Positions 26,038-34,683 of a stretch of DNA of 64,000 nt are shown here, in pieces. The notes beneath the pieces were generated by a model. It worked only from the letters and a program-made list of their open reading frames with translations, was not told the origin of the DNA and ran no database searches. The position numbers and the translations under genes are program-made. Origin of the DNA: Verrucomicrobiales bacterium (GTDB lineage Bacteria; Verrucomicrobiota; Verrucomicrobiia; Limisphaerales; UBA11320); the NCBI GenBank assembly GCA_016793885.1, contig JAEUHE010000151.1, positions 62,001 through 126,000 on the forward strand, read 5' to 3'. Position 1 is the first letter of the stretch. Each line of letters starts with the position of its first letter.

Positions 26038-29000
26038 TCACTTGGTCGTTTTTTTGAGTTCGCGTTCCCGCAGCCAGGTGAAGATCACGGGGGTTACGAT
26101 CAGGATGTGGAGCAGACTGCTAATCATGCCACCAATCACGGGCGTAGCCAGGGGCTTCATGATTTCAGCTCCGGTCTTGGTGCTCCACATAATCGGGAGC
26201 AGGCTGGCGACGATGGTGGCGACGGTCATGACTTTTGGACGCAACCGAAGCCGGGCTCCATCCTTGACGGCATCCACCAGGTCCGCACGGCTGAAAAGCG
26301 CACCGCGCTCCTTTTGCTTCTTGTGAAGTCGTTCCTCTAGGTAAACGACCATTACCACTCCGGTCTGAATGGCGGTTCCGAAGAGCGCAATGTAGCCGAC
26401 CCATACCGCGACGCTGAAGTGGTAGCCTAGCCACCATTGGAGGAAGACCCCGCCGGTCAGTGCGAATGGCACCGCCAAGATGACGTGCGCCGCCTCCTTG
26501 GCGCTCCCATAAACCATGAACAACAGCACGAAGATGATGAGCAGAACGGCCGGCACGATCAGGGTCAGGGTTTGACGCGCCCGAAGTTGGTGTTCGTATT
26601 GGCCGCTGTACTCAATTGTCATGCCTTTGGGAAGGTGCGGAATGATCTCCTTTTCCAATCGAGATTGAACCTCCTGAACGAACCCACCGAGATCTCGCTC
26701 CTGCACGTTCGCCTGAACGAAGACCCTCAACCGGCCGTTCTCGCTGGCAATCTCACTGGGTCCTTGAACACGCCGCAGCGAGGCGAGCTGTCCGAGTGGG
26801 ATCGTTTTGCCTGAGGGCGTTGCCACCAGAATCTGCGCCAAGTTCTCCAGATCCTCCCGCTCCTGACGGTCCAGTCGCACTTGGATGGGGAAGCGTTGGC
26901 GACCTTCGAGGGTGGTGGAGACAGTTCTGCCGCCCAATCCTGTTTCCACAATTTCCAGAACATCCTGAACCCGGAGACCATACCGAGCCATGGCGATGCG
27001 GTTGGCCTCGATCTCCAGATACGGTTTGCCCTGGACTCGCGATGGCGCAACGCCGACTGCCCCCTGCACCTGCCGCACGATTTGCTCCACCTCATAGGCT
27101 TTCTGCTGAAGCGCGTTGAGATCATCACCCAGAATCTTGATGCCGAGCTGGGCCCTGATACCTGTGCTGATCATGAGAATCCGATTTTCGATCGGCTGGA
27201 GGAATCCGGGAATATAGCCTGGTAATTCCGTCAGCCTGGCCGTCATTTCCCCGATGAGCTTCTCGCGCGTCATCCCGGGGCGCCATTCGGATTCCGGGCG
27301 GAGCATGATGGTCGTCTCGATCATTTCGACCGGAGCTGGATCCGTGGCTGTCTCGGCGCGTCCGAGTTTTCCTGCGACCGAGGCCACTTCCTGGGTGAAG
27401 CTGCTGATCACCTGATCCTGCCAGGCCATGATCCTCTTCACCTCTGTGAGCGACGTGCTGGGAAACAGCACCGGCATGAACAGCAGGCTTCCTTCGTTCA
27501 GCGTTGGCATGAACTCGGTTCCCATTCCCTTGGTGGCAGCCGCGAGGCGAGTCCATCCCCGATCCTGGAATTGCGTGCGGATCGAGGCAGGGAATCCCAG
27601 AGCCAGAACCAGGGCAGCGACCAGAAGAAACATGGCTCCAGCCAGCACCGTTTTTCGGTTTCTCAGCGACCAGTCCAGGGCCGGATCGTAGATCGCCAGC
27701 AGAGCCCGCATCAGCCAGTTCCGGTCTTCGGAATGAAATGGCCCACGAACTAGCAGCACGCACAGCACGGGGACAACCGTCACCGCTAGCAGCGTCGACC
27801 CAGCCATGGCGAAGGTTTTGGTGAAGGCCAGGGGATGAAACAGCTTTCCCTCCTGGCCGGTAAGCGCAAAGACCGGCACGAAGGCCAGAATGATGATCAC
27901 CATCGCAAAGAAGATGGGCCGTCCCACCTGTTGGCTGGCTTCCAGCGTGAGCTTGAAATAGTTGGGCTTCGAATCGTCGCCAGCGAGGGCGGCCTGCTTC
28001 TCGGCCTCCTCGCAGTGGCGGATGACATTCTCGGTCATGACAATGGCCGCATCCACCAGCACCCCGATCGCGATGGCGATGCCGGAGAGTGACATGATGT
28101 TCGAGGTCATTCCGAACTGCCTCATCAGGATAAAGGAGATCAGAATGCTCAGGGGCAGGGGAAAGGTGACGATGAGGATGCTGCGAAAATGGAATAGGAA
28201 GAGGATGTGCGCCAAGGTGACGAGGATCGCTTCTTCGGCGAGAGCATGCTTCAGGGTGTCGATCGTTCGCTCGATCAGCTCGCTGCGGTCATAGAATGAA
28301 CGGATGGTCACTCCGGGCGGCAAGCTGGACCCGATGGAGGCAATCTTCTGTTTCACGCGGCTAATGACCTCCATCGCGTTTTCGCCGGTGCGCATGACCA
28401 CGATTCCCCCCACCACCTCCCGTCCCCCGACATCCAGGGTTCCGCGGCGAAAGTCGCCGCCTCTCTCGACGGTGGCGACATCCCTCAGATACACAGGGAC
28501 TCCGTCCTTTTCGAGCAGGACGATGTTTTCCAGGTCGGTCAAGGATTTCACCAGCCCGACCCCGCGGACAACAAACTCCATCCCGTTCTCCTCGATCACT
28601 TTCCCACCCACGTTAAGATTGCTCTGCTCAACGGCAGCCATGACCTGCTGGAGCGACACGGAAGCGGCGCGCATGCGGCGACTGGAAACCTCGATTTGGT
28701 ATTGCTGAACAAAACCTCCGATGCTGCCTACCTCCGCGACTCCGGGAACTGCGTTGAGCTGGTAGCGAATAAACCAGTCCTGCAACGCGCGAAGCTCGCC
28801 GAGATCGTAACCTCCGCCCTGAGCCTTGGCGGGATCCACATGCAGGTAGTATTGGTAGATCCAACCCAAGCCCGTGGCGTCCGGACCGAGTTTGGGAATC
28901 ACCCCCGATGGAAGCGCATCGCCGAGATAGTTCAGTCGCTCGAGCACGCGAGAGCGCGCGAAATAGTTGTCCACTCGATCCTCGAAGATGACGGTGATCA

Positions 29001-29274
29001 GCGTGAACCCGAACATCGAGTTGGCGCGTACGGTTTTGACGCCCGCCAACCCTTGCAAGTTCACGGAGAGCGGGTAAGTGACCTGGTCCTCGACCTCTTG
29101 TGGACTGCGTCCCGGCCAGTCTGCGAAAACGATCACTTGGTTCTCGCTGAGATCGGGAATGGCATCGACGGGAGTTTGGTAGACGCTGCGAACTCCCCAT
29201 CCAATGAGCACGAGGGTGAAGCACCCTACCAAGAACCGATTCCGCAACGACCATTCGATGAGTCGGTTGATCAT
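26038..29274 (-). CDS. cusA: CusA/SilA-type heavy-metal RND efflux transporter
   Basis: 1078 residues, the inner-membrane proton/metal antiporter of a tripartite copper or silver exporter. Twelve membrane helices are expected; the proton-relay segment GVLVDAAIVMTEN lies at residues 404-416. The porter domain keeps the three methionines used for Cu(I)/Ag(I): Met600 in SLLFMPV, Met651 in APVEMIETTI and Met701 in NRILMISTGI, equivalent to CusA 573, 623 and 672. GKLGRAETATDPAP, also diagnostic, is present. It is the last gene of the operon, 9 nt after the adaptor gene. The family alternative is CzcA, but the methionine triad favours monovalent copper or silver. Confidence 0.95.
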   Translation of the reverse strand: MINRLIEWSLRNRFLVGCFTLVLIGWGVRSVYQTPVDAIPDLSENQVIVFADWPGRSPQEVEDQVTYPLSVNLQGLAGVKTVRANSMFGFTLITVIFEDRVDNYFARSRVLERLNYLGDALPSGVIPKLGPDATGLGWIYQYYLHVDPAKAQGGGYDLGELRALQDWFIRYQLNAVPGVAEVGSIGGFVQQYQIEVSSRRMRAASVSLQQVMAAVEQSNLNVGGKVIEENGMEFVVRGVGLVKSLTDLENIVLLEKDGVPVYLRDVATVERGGDFRRGTLDVGGREVVGGIVVMRTGENAMEVISRVKQKIASIGSSLPPGVTIRSFYDRSELIERTIDTLKHALAEEAILVTLAHILFLFHFRSILIVTFPLPLSILISFILMRQFGMTSNIMSLSGIAIAIGVLVDAAIVMTENVIRHCEEAEKQAALAGDDSKPNYFKLTLEASQQVGRPIFFAMVIIILAFVPVFALTGQEGKLFHPLAFTKTFAMAGSTLLAVTVVPVLCVLLVRGPFHSEDRNWLMRALLAIYDPALDWSLRNRKTVLAGAMFLLVAALVLALGFPASIRTQFQDRGWTRLAAATKGMGTEFMPTLNEGSLLFMPVLFPSTSLTEVKRIMAWQDQVISSFTQEVASVAGKLGRAETATDPAPVEMIETTIMLRPESEWRPGMTREKLIGEMTARLTELPGYIPGFLQPIENRILMISTGIRAQLGIKILGDDLNALQQKAYEVEQIVRQVQGAVGVAPSRVQGKPYLEIEANRIAMARYGLRVQDVLEIVETGLGGRTVSTTLEGRQRFPIQVRLDRQEREDLENLAQILVATPSGKTIPLGQLASLRRVQGPSEIASENGRLRVFVQANVQERDLGGFVQEVQSRLEKEIIPHLPKGMTIEYSGQYEHQLRARQTLTLIVPAVLLIIFVLLFMVYGSAKEAAHVILAVPFALTGGVFLQWWLGYHFSVAVWVGYIALFGTAIQTGVVMVVYLEERLHKKQKERGALFSRADLVDAVKDGARLRLRPKVMTVATIVASLLPIMWSTKTGAEIMKPLATPVIGGMISSLLHILIVTPVIFTWLRERELKKTTK

Positions 29275-29283
29275 GTAGGTTCC

Positions 29284-31038
29284 TCAGGGTTTGATTTCGG
29301 TGCCGCAATCAAGCATCTCGGCTCCGAAGTAGGGATTCCGGATCGGACCTCCTCCTTGAAGCCAGACGCCGGTTTTCGGAGCGCCTGGGAACGCCTTGGC
29401 CGTCATGGGACATTGATAAATTTTGAAGGTGCCCAAGCCTGGCTGTCGTTGAGCCGCCTTGGCGAAGTTCGAGGCCGAGCCGCTGAGACGATGGAAAGAC
29501 TGGCGTGCCGTCGGGAGATCCAGGGCCTGTGGGATCGAGGATTCCCGGGAAACCTCGGAGAGAAGCGGCTTCCAGACCGCTGTGTCGCCGATCGCGGCGA
29601 GCAACGCGGTCAGCGACTCCGCGATGCGGGAGCGCTCCTGGTTAAACCGTTCCAGGTCGTCTGCCGCCAAAGATGCCCCCAGATTGGAGAGGGCGGTCAG
29701 GAAAGCTTCCGTGGCCTTCGACGCTTCGGTAGTCAGCGCGGCAGTCGGCGGCGCTGTCTCGGTCTTCGCGGGAGCGGCGTTGCCGGCGTTGAGCTGAGCT
29801 TGCGAATCCAGAAGCAGATTCCCCATCGTCACCACCCTGTCGCCTTCCTCGAGTCCCTCGAGCACTTCCCAGGCGAGGTCGCCGAGACGCCCCAGACGCA
29901 CCTTTCGCTGTTGGTACTGTCCGTCACCCCGATCCAAATACACTACCGGCTGGCCATTTGGGTTGAGAACCGCGGTTCGAGGCACGGTCAATACCTCGGG
30001 GATCGTGAGGTCCACCACACCTTCCGCGTAGAGCCTGTGCAACAGCTCTCTTCGCTTCCGTCCACCCTCTTCAATCAGCGGGTTAGGCACCTCGACCCGC
30101 ACCTTGGCGCTCCGAGTCGCTTCGTTGAGATTGGGATCGATGAAGCGGATGGATGCGAGATAGCTTTTTCCTGGTACGGCCGGGGTGGAGACATCGACTG
30201 GCAGCCCGAGCTTGATCCAAGGTAGATCGCGTTCGTAGGCATCAAACTTGAACCACATGGTGGAGAAGTCGGCGAGTTCGAAGAGCTTTTCTCCCTCCTT
30301 GACGTACTGTCCGGCGTAAACCTCGCGCGACACCACCGTGCCGCTCATGGGCGACAAGATTTGAACCAGATGGGCGTCCTCCGGGCGCTGGGGCAGTGAG
30401 GCGATCTGCTGTTTGGCGATACCCATCAGGAGTAGTCTTCTCTCGGCTGACTGGCGCATCTGTTCCAGGCCGGGGCGGATCGCGTCCGACGCATGCTCCA
30501 ACTGCTTGAGGATTCCAAGATACTCATGCTCGAGGGCGAGCAGGGGGAGGCTGTGAAAGGTGGCCAGGGGTTCCCCCTCGACGACTTCGGCTCCCGTGTA
30601 TTGGACGTGAAGTTCCTCGATGCGGCCTTCGATGGTGGCGGATAATCTTCGATGCTTGGTGTCGTCGTCCTCCAGAACGCCCGCGACCCGAAGTGTTTTG
30701 TGTAGCTTTTGCCGTCCGATGACTTCACTGCGAACTCCGGAAACGGTGATGCTGCTGGCACTGAGCACTACCAGATCGGCGGGCGTGTCCAGGCCCTTCT
30801 GACCCTCGAACACCGGGGTCAGGGGCATTCCGCAGATGGTGCACTTGCCTGGTTGATCGGACTTAACCCATGGATGCATCGCACTCTGATAGAACAGAAC
30901 TTTGCGCTCGGATTCCGGAGCGGTCAGGGTTGTGCCCGAGGCAGGCGCGCCCGGAGGCTGGCGCTTGGCAGCCCACCAAGCCCCGGTCGCCGAGAGGATC
31001 GCCACCGCGATGAGTAGTGTTATCGAGCGTGTGTTCAT
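29284..31038 (-). CDS. CusB-type RND periplasmic adaptor with heavy-metal-binding and DUF3347-like ends
   Basis: 584 residues: an N-terminal signal anchor, then a heavy-metal-binding domain (SAMHPWVKSDQPGKCTICGM, about residues 53-72). Its first cysteine position is altered, while CTICGM is kept. The membrane-fusion core follows, with GRIEELHVQYTGAEVVEGEP (lipoyl/barrel-sandwich), an alpha-hairpin and LSPMSGTVVSREVYAGQYVK. The last 160 residues resemble DUF3347 and end in YQCPMTAKAFPGAP and NPYFGAEMLDCG, another Cys/Met site that may hand metal over. It bridges CusA and TolC. A strong AGGAGG lies 4 nt before its ATG, and its ATGA overlaps the TolC-like stop. Confidence 0.92.
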   Translation of the reverse strand: MNTRSITLLIAVAILSATGAWWAAKRQPPGAPASGTTLTAPESERKVLFYQSAMHPWVKSDQPGKCTICGMPLTPVFEGQKGLDTPADLVVLSASSITVSGVRSEVIGRQKLHKTLRVAGVLEDDDTKHRRLSATIEGRIEELHVQYTGAEVVEGEPLATFHSLPLLALEHEYLGILKQLEHASDAIRPGLEQMRQSAERRLLLMGIAKQQIASLPQRPEDAHLVQILSPMSGTVVSREVYAGQYVKEGEKLFELADFSTMWFKFDAYERDLPWIKLGLPVDVSTPAVPGKSYLASIRFIDPNLNEATRSAKVRVEVPNPLIEEGGRKRRELLHRLYAEGVVDLTIPEVLTVPRTAVLNPNGQPVVYLDRGDGQYQQRKVRLGRLGDLAWEVLEGLEEGDRVVTMGNLLLDSQAQLNAGNAAPAKTETAPPTAALTTEASKATEAFLTALSNLGASLAADDLERFNQERSRIAESLTALLAAIGDTAVWKPLLSEVSRESSIPQALDLPTARQSFHRLSGSASNFAKAAQRQPGLGTFKIYQCPMTAKAFPGAPKTGVWLQGGGPIRNPYFGAEMLDCGTEIKP

Positions 31039-32504
31039 TTGACCTCCTGAGCTTGCTTGGGGGGGATTGCAGCGGTTGGTTTTCGAATGAGCTCCAACTC
31101 CTCAAGGTCGGTGAGGCCGCAGCACAGGAGCAGTTCGGAAAGGGCCTGGTGCTGCTCGGCAATCGCGCGCGCGTAGCCTAGCTGGCTTTCCAAGTGCATG
31201 CGTCTGCCTTCCATCATGTCGTTGAATGCGCCTCGGTTGGCCATCCAGGAACTGGCGGCCGTGCGAAGCGCCAGCTCGCTCCGCGGGAGGATCTTGGTGG
31301 CAATGGCAACGGCCTCGCGTCGCGCCGCATCCACCCGAACCAACAGCAGGTGGATTTCTTCGCGCACCCCAAGCGCGTAGTCTTGTGCGTCCCAGGCCGC
31401 GGCTTCCGCTTTTCGCTGCTCGCGCTCAAGATCTTTCCGATAGAATCGTCGATTGAACCAGGGCAGGTTCATCCCCACCATGAAGGTGCCTTCACGAAAG
31501 CCGCCATCGCCGGAGAATTGGCGTCCTTCGATCCCCAGGCTCAGTTCCGGCAGCCGCTGACGGCGAACGAGAGCAACCCGGGATTCCGCGACTTGGACCT
31601 CCTGACGCAGCATTCGCAATTGCGGCTCATTTCTCAGCGCCAGCTCCACCAGCTTTTCGGAGTAGGGCAGGTCCTCCGCCATTTCGGGGAGCAACAGGGG
31701 GGGCACCGGGGTAAACTCCGGGCGGTTCAGCAGGCGGTTGACTGTGACTTGTTGGTGTGACAGTTCGTTGGTGCGGCTGATCATCTCCTCGCCCACGCGG
31801 GTGAGTTCGTTTTGGAGGCGCAGCACTTCGATCTGCGAGCTGCCACCGACGGCATAGCGCTGTTCGGCATTTCGCGCCCAACCGTGGAGCTGTGCCAGAT
31901 CCTCTTGGGCCACTTCGACCGAGCGTCGAGCCAAGGCCGCTCGGAGTAACGCCAAGGCGAGGTCGCGTCTTACAATCTGGAGTTGGTAGTCGGCGAAAGC
32001 CGCCGCTGCGCGCGTTTCCTCGGCGATCGACTTTCGTTGGAGCGTGGCCTTGCCATAGAGCGGCAGCTTCTGTTCGGCACCGTAGATGAGATCACCTTCC
32101 TCCCGCAGGTCTGGACCGCGATCCGACGAAAGGGTGCCTCCCCACTTCAAAGTTGGGTCTTCCCAGCTGCGTACACTCTCCGCGTCGGCTTGGGTGGCGG
32201 CAATGCGCGCGTCGGCCGCCTTGAATCTTGGGTGGTTGGTGCGAGCGAGTTCCAGGTAGTCGCTGATCACCTTGGGAGTGATGATGACCCCCCCGGCGAC
32301 CTGGCTCGGGTCGGCTGCGGCCGCTTCCAAGGAGAACGTTCTAAGTGAACTGTCCAATGCCAGCAGCATGACGAATAGCAGCCAGCCCTTCGCGGCGCTC
32401 CATCGAAGGGGGGGGCGACGGAGGCGGAGATGGGCATTGGGCAGTGGGCTCTGCCGCGCCTGTCTGCGCGCGGCTCGATTCGGAATCCAGAAATGGAACT
32501 TCAT
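31035..32504 (-). CDS. TolC-family outer membrane efflux protein
   Basis: About 489 residues from MKFHFWIPNRAARR. The long basic N-terminus is followed by a hydrophobic stretch (GWLLFVMLLALDSSL) that should be an unusually distal signal peptide. The two outer-membrane-factor repeats show the typical helical pattern: YLELARTNHPRFKAADARI, VRRDLALALLRAALARRSVE and YAVGGSSQIEVLRLQNELTR, then LALRTAASSWMANRGAFNDM. It forms the exit duct of the metal efflux pump. The open frame from 33038 runs through the small upstream gene and is rejected. A nearer in-frame start close to the hydrophobic segment is possible. Confidence 0.88.
   Translation of the reverse strand: MKFHFWIPNRAARRQARQSPLPNAHLRLRRPPLRWSAAKGWLLFVMLLALDSSLRTFSLEAAAADPSQVAGGVIITPKVISDYLELARTNHPRFKAADARIAATQADAESVRSWEDPTLKWGGTLSSDRGPDLREEGDLIYGAEQKLPLYGKATLQRKSIAEETRAAAAFADYQLQIVRRDLALALLRAALARRSVEVAQEDLAQLHGWARNAEQRYAVGGSSQIEVLRLQNELTRVGEEMISRTNELSHQQVTVNRLLNRPEFTPVPPLLLPEMAEDLPYSEKLVELALRNEPQLRMLRQEVQVAESRVALVRRQRLPELSLGIEGRQFSGDGGFREGTFMVGMNLPWFNRRFYRKDLEREQRKAEAAAWDAQDYALGVREEIHLLLVRVDAARREAVAIATKILPRSELALRTAASSWMANRGAFNDMMEGRRMHLESQLGYARAIAEQHQALSELLLCCGLTDLEELELIRKPTAAIPPKQAQEVK
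31043..31048 (-). promoter_or_regulatory. Ribosome binding site of the CusB-like gene
   Basis: AGGAGG on the minus strand, 4 nt before the ATG at 31038 and inside the end of the TolC-like gene. It confirms the start that overlaps the upstream stop. Confidence 0.7.
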
Positions 32505-32674
32505 AGTCTTGCGCTGACTCTGTTGGAACATCGTGTCATCAGTTTGCCTCGTTGAGGCTCCCGGACGATCCGGTGGCTGAATGCCCTTACAGGACATGGA
32601 GACTGAGAGAGGGGCCGAATGTGCCAGTGGAACACCGGTTCTGGGCACACGCCTGGTGCAGGGAAGCGAGAAGG

Positions 32675-33088
32675 TCAGATCAGCCAGGCGCAGTTTCGGT
32701 CGAACAGCGGTGGTAGAATGGATTCCGAAGCTGGACAGGGGGCGGGGAACGCAAGAGGTGTCAGGTGGGCACGGCGTTGAAACTCGACCCACTGGGGAGG
32801 ATACACTGAATCGGGTCCCTCGCGGAAGGGTGCGAGAGAAGGAGAGGCAGGGGGGGCAGTGGGCCGGTTGTCTGGTGAGCGCATCGAACAACACGAGGCT
32901 CGACCGCACGAACTCGTCTCCGCAGCCGCTGAGGCACAGCCACAGGCAAGCGTCTGGACGTTTGTCGTTGCTTGCTGTGGCCCGAAAAGCGTGAAGGGAC
33001 AACTTGAATCGGCGAAGGCCTGCAGTATGATCAGGCAAAGGCAGACGGCAGTGAGCAAAAGGCGGTGACTGGTACGTCTGAAGTCCAC
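32675..33088 (-). CDS. Small secreted cysteine-rich protein of the metal efflux operon
   Basis: 137 residues beginning with GTG (MDFRRTSHRLLLTAVCLCLII). A signal peptide ends near LQAFADSS. A short cysteine cluster follows: TLACGCASAAAETSSCGRASC. The rest is proline-rich and appears disordered. It lies 9 nt after the small metal-binding gene and 170 nt before the TolC-like gene, all on the same strand, so it probably belongs to the operon. Its cysteines could bind copper or silver in the periplasm. No family was recognised; codon pattern and position make it a likely gene rather than a shadow. Confidence 0.6.
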   Translation of the reverse strand: MDFRRTSHRLLLTAVCLCLIILQAFADSSCPFTLFGPQQATTNVQTLACGCASAAAETSSCGRASCCSMRSPDNRPTAPPASPSLAPFREGPDSVYPPQWVEFQRRAHLTPLAFPAPCPASESILPPLFDRNCAWLI

Positions 33089-33097
33089 GGAAATTGG

Positions 33098-33415
33098 TTA
33101 TTTCGCGCTCTTTTTCGCTTCCTTGTCAGCTGTTTCCTTCATTTTCTTGAGCAACTTGGCTGGGTTCTTCTTGAAATCCTTCAGGCAGCTCTTGCAGCAC
33201 AGTTTGACCTCTTGTCCTTCGTGTACGAAGGAGTAAGATTTCATGCTGGGATCCGCATCCAAGGTCTCATCCGAAACAAGGCAGGTCTTGAGCGGATAGG
33301 GCTTGGCCTTTTTGGACTCCTTACCCTCGGCCTGTTCGGCCCCGACGGGTGATTGCCCCATCGCGATGATCGCGATTCCCGTCAACAAAGAGGTGAAGGT
33401 GTGGATAGTTTTCAT
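33098..33415 (-). CDS. Small periplasmic TRASH/YHS-like metal-binding protein
   Basis: 105 residues with signal peptide MKTIHTFTSLLTGIAIIAMG. The mature part has KTCLVSDETLD and then EVKLCCKSCLKDFKKNP, a Cys...CCXXC layout like the treble-clef TRASH/YHS metal-sensing or carrier domains. A Lys-rich tail follows. As the first gene of the copper/silver efflux operon it probably binds the metal and delivers it to the pump, or buffers it. The promoter must lie in the 140-nt divergent gap to the ebo-like genes. Confidence 0.82.
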   Translation of the reverse strand: MKTIHTFTSLLTGIAIIAMGQSPVGAEQAEGKESKKAKPYPLKTCLVSDETLDADPSMKSYSFVHEGQEVKLCCKSCLKDFKKNPAKLLKKMKETADKEAKKSAK

Positions 33416-33428
33416 CAGAATATTCCTA

Positions 33429-33439
33429 GTTGAATCAAC
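33429..33439. promoter_or_regulatory. Short dyad in the divergent metal-operon promoter region
   Basis: GTTGAATCAAC, a 5-1-5 perfect dyad, lies 14 nt upstream of the first efflux gene. Upstream of it on the minus strand are TTGAGT and TATATG with a 19-nt spacer, a weak promoter-like pair. A metal-responsive regulator could bind here, but no regulator gene is present in the window. Weak evidence. Confidence 0.25.
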
Positions 33440-33555
33440 GTGCCTAATTTCATATACGCGTCAACTGGCTAAATCACTCAAAATTTTTGATGGAGGGAAA
33501 GATGGACGAATAGAGGCGGTCCTGGCTACCGTCCAACCTTACACTGAACTCGACT

Positions 33556-33837
33556 ATGACCCGTCAGCAAGTGTTGGATCTTTATTTTATGGATGCGCGT
33601 GCGCGCTTGATCGATATCGCTGCTTTTCTCGATCGCCTGGATCGAGCGTCAGGCGATGCCGACTTCCGGCTGGCCGCATATCGGCAAGCTTTGCAGGAAC
33701 TTACCGGCGTCGAACCTGATCGCGCCAAGCGAGTGCTGCTGAGTCTGAGCGATCCTACCGTTGAGCCTATTCCCGCTGCCCCGGGGAAGGGAGCGGTGGG
33801 CGCTTGGCCGGGCGTTGGCTCTGTCTCCACCCGGTAG
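33556..33837 (+). CDS. Small conserved-looking protein ahead of ebo-type genes
   Basis: 93 residues. The N-terminal 70 residues are well-formed amphipathic helix (LDLYFMDARARLIDIAAFL, FRLAAYRQALQELTGVEP); the tail is Gly/Pro-rich. No signal peptide and no known domain recognised. It lies 14 nt before the TatD-like gene and is read in the same direction. It occupies the place that EboA takes in complete ebo clusters, but it is shorter and no homology can be claimed from the sequence alone. Confidence 0.6.
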   Translation: MTRQQVLDLYFMDARARLIDIAAFLDRLDRASGDADFRLAAYRQALQELTGVEPDRAKRVLLSLSDPTVEPIPAAPGKGAVGAWPGVGSVSTR

Positions 33838-33851
33838 TTCGCTTCCTGCCT

Positions 33852-34661
33852 ATGCGCTACATTGAGCCTCACGGTCATATGGTCAGCCGGACGACGGATG
33901 ACTACCGAGACATGGTCACCGCCGGGTGCCAGGCGGTCTGCGAGCCAGCCTTCTGGGCGGGTTTTGACCGCAGTTCCTCCAGTGGTTTCTATGACTATTT
34001 CTGTCAGTTGACTGACTATGAACCGAAGCGCGCCGCCAAGTTCGGTTTGCCGCACTTCTGCTGGCTTTGCATTAATCCCAAGGAGTCGGAAGATGTGAAG
34101 CTAGCGGAGGAGGTTATCTCCCTGATTCCCGATTTCTTGACGCGACCGACCGTCCTGGGCATTGGCGAAATTGGCCTGAACAAGAATTCGCGCAATGAGA
34201 TGAAGGTGTTGGAGCTGCACGTGGACCTCGCCGCACGGCATGACCAATTGATCCTGGTGCACACGCCGCATCTGGAGGATAAGCTGAAAGGGACGCGCCT
34301 GATCTTGGATGTGCTCAAGAGCGACTCGCGGATCCGACCCGAACGATGCATCATTGATCACGTTGAAGAGCACACGGTGCAAATGGTTCTGGATGCCGGC
34401 TTCTGGGCGGGGATGACTCTGTATCCGGAATCCAAGTGTACCGCGGCGAGGGCCGTGGACATTGTGGAACAGTATGGCGCGCAGCAGATCTGGATGAACA
34501 GCGCCTGCGATTGGGGCGTGAGCGTGCCGTTGGCCGTTCCCTACGCGGCACTGGAGATGCGCAAACGGGGGCATAGTGCGGAGGCGATCGATCGGCTCAT
34601 CTACCAGAACCCCATCCGATTTCTGAGCCAAACGCCCAAGTTCAAGCTTCCGGCTGCTTGA
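33852..34661 (+). CDS. TatD-like metal-dependent hydrolase (EboB-type)
   Basis: 269 residues from MRYIEPHGHMVSRTT; the upstream extension of the frame crosses the preceding gene's end. This is an amidohydrolase-fold TIM barrel with the TatD-type ligands: HGH at residues 7-9, Glu in GIGEIGLNK, His in LVHTPH, His in IIDHVEEHT and Asp in NSACDWG. TatD proteins are nucleases or hydrolases; this divergent subgroup is found as the hydrolase of ebo clusters. Immediate neighbour of EboE, 22 nt upstream of it. Cytoplasmic. Substrate unknown. Confidence 0.82.
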   Translation: MRYIEPHGHMVSRTTDDYRDMVTAGCQAVCEPAFWAGFDRSSSSGFYDYFCQLTDYEPKRAAKFGLPHFCWLCINPKESEDVKLAEEVISLIPDFLTRPTVLGIGEIGLNKNSRNEMKVLELHVDLAARHDQLILVHTPHLEDKLKGTRLILDVLKSDSRIRPERCIIDHVEEHTVQMVLDAGFWAGMTLYPESKCTAARAVDIVEQYGAQQIWMNSACDWGVSVPLAVPYAALEMRKRGHSAEAIDRLIYQNPIRFLSQTPKFKLPAA

Positions 34662-34666
34662 GCATC

Positions 34667-34672
34667 AGGAGG
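34667..34672 (+). promoter_or_regulatory. Ribosome binding site of eboE
   Basis: A full AGGAGG lies 11 nt before the ATG at 34684, in the short gap after the TatD-like gene. It supports the eboE start. Confidence 0.65.
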
Positions 34673-34683
34673 ACCACCCTTTC

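Noticed and set aside
28696-30225. 509-codon plus-strand frame across cusA and the adaptor gene
   Set aside because: It spans the junction of two confidently identified minus-strand genes and contains no domain.
32505-33038. N-terminal extension of the TolC-like frame
   Set aside because: It overlaps the small Cys-rich gene in another frame and lacks signal-peptide character; an internal ATG at 32504 is preferred.
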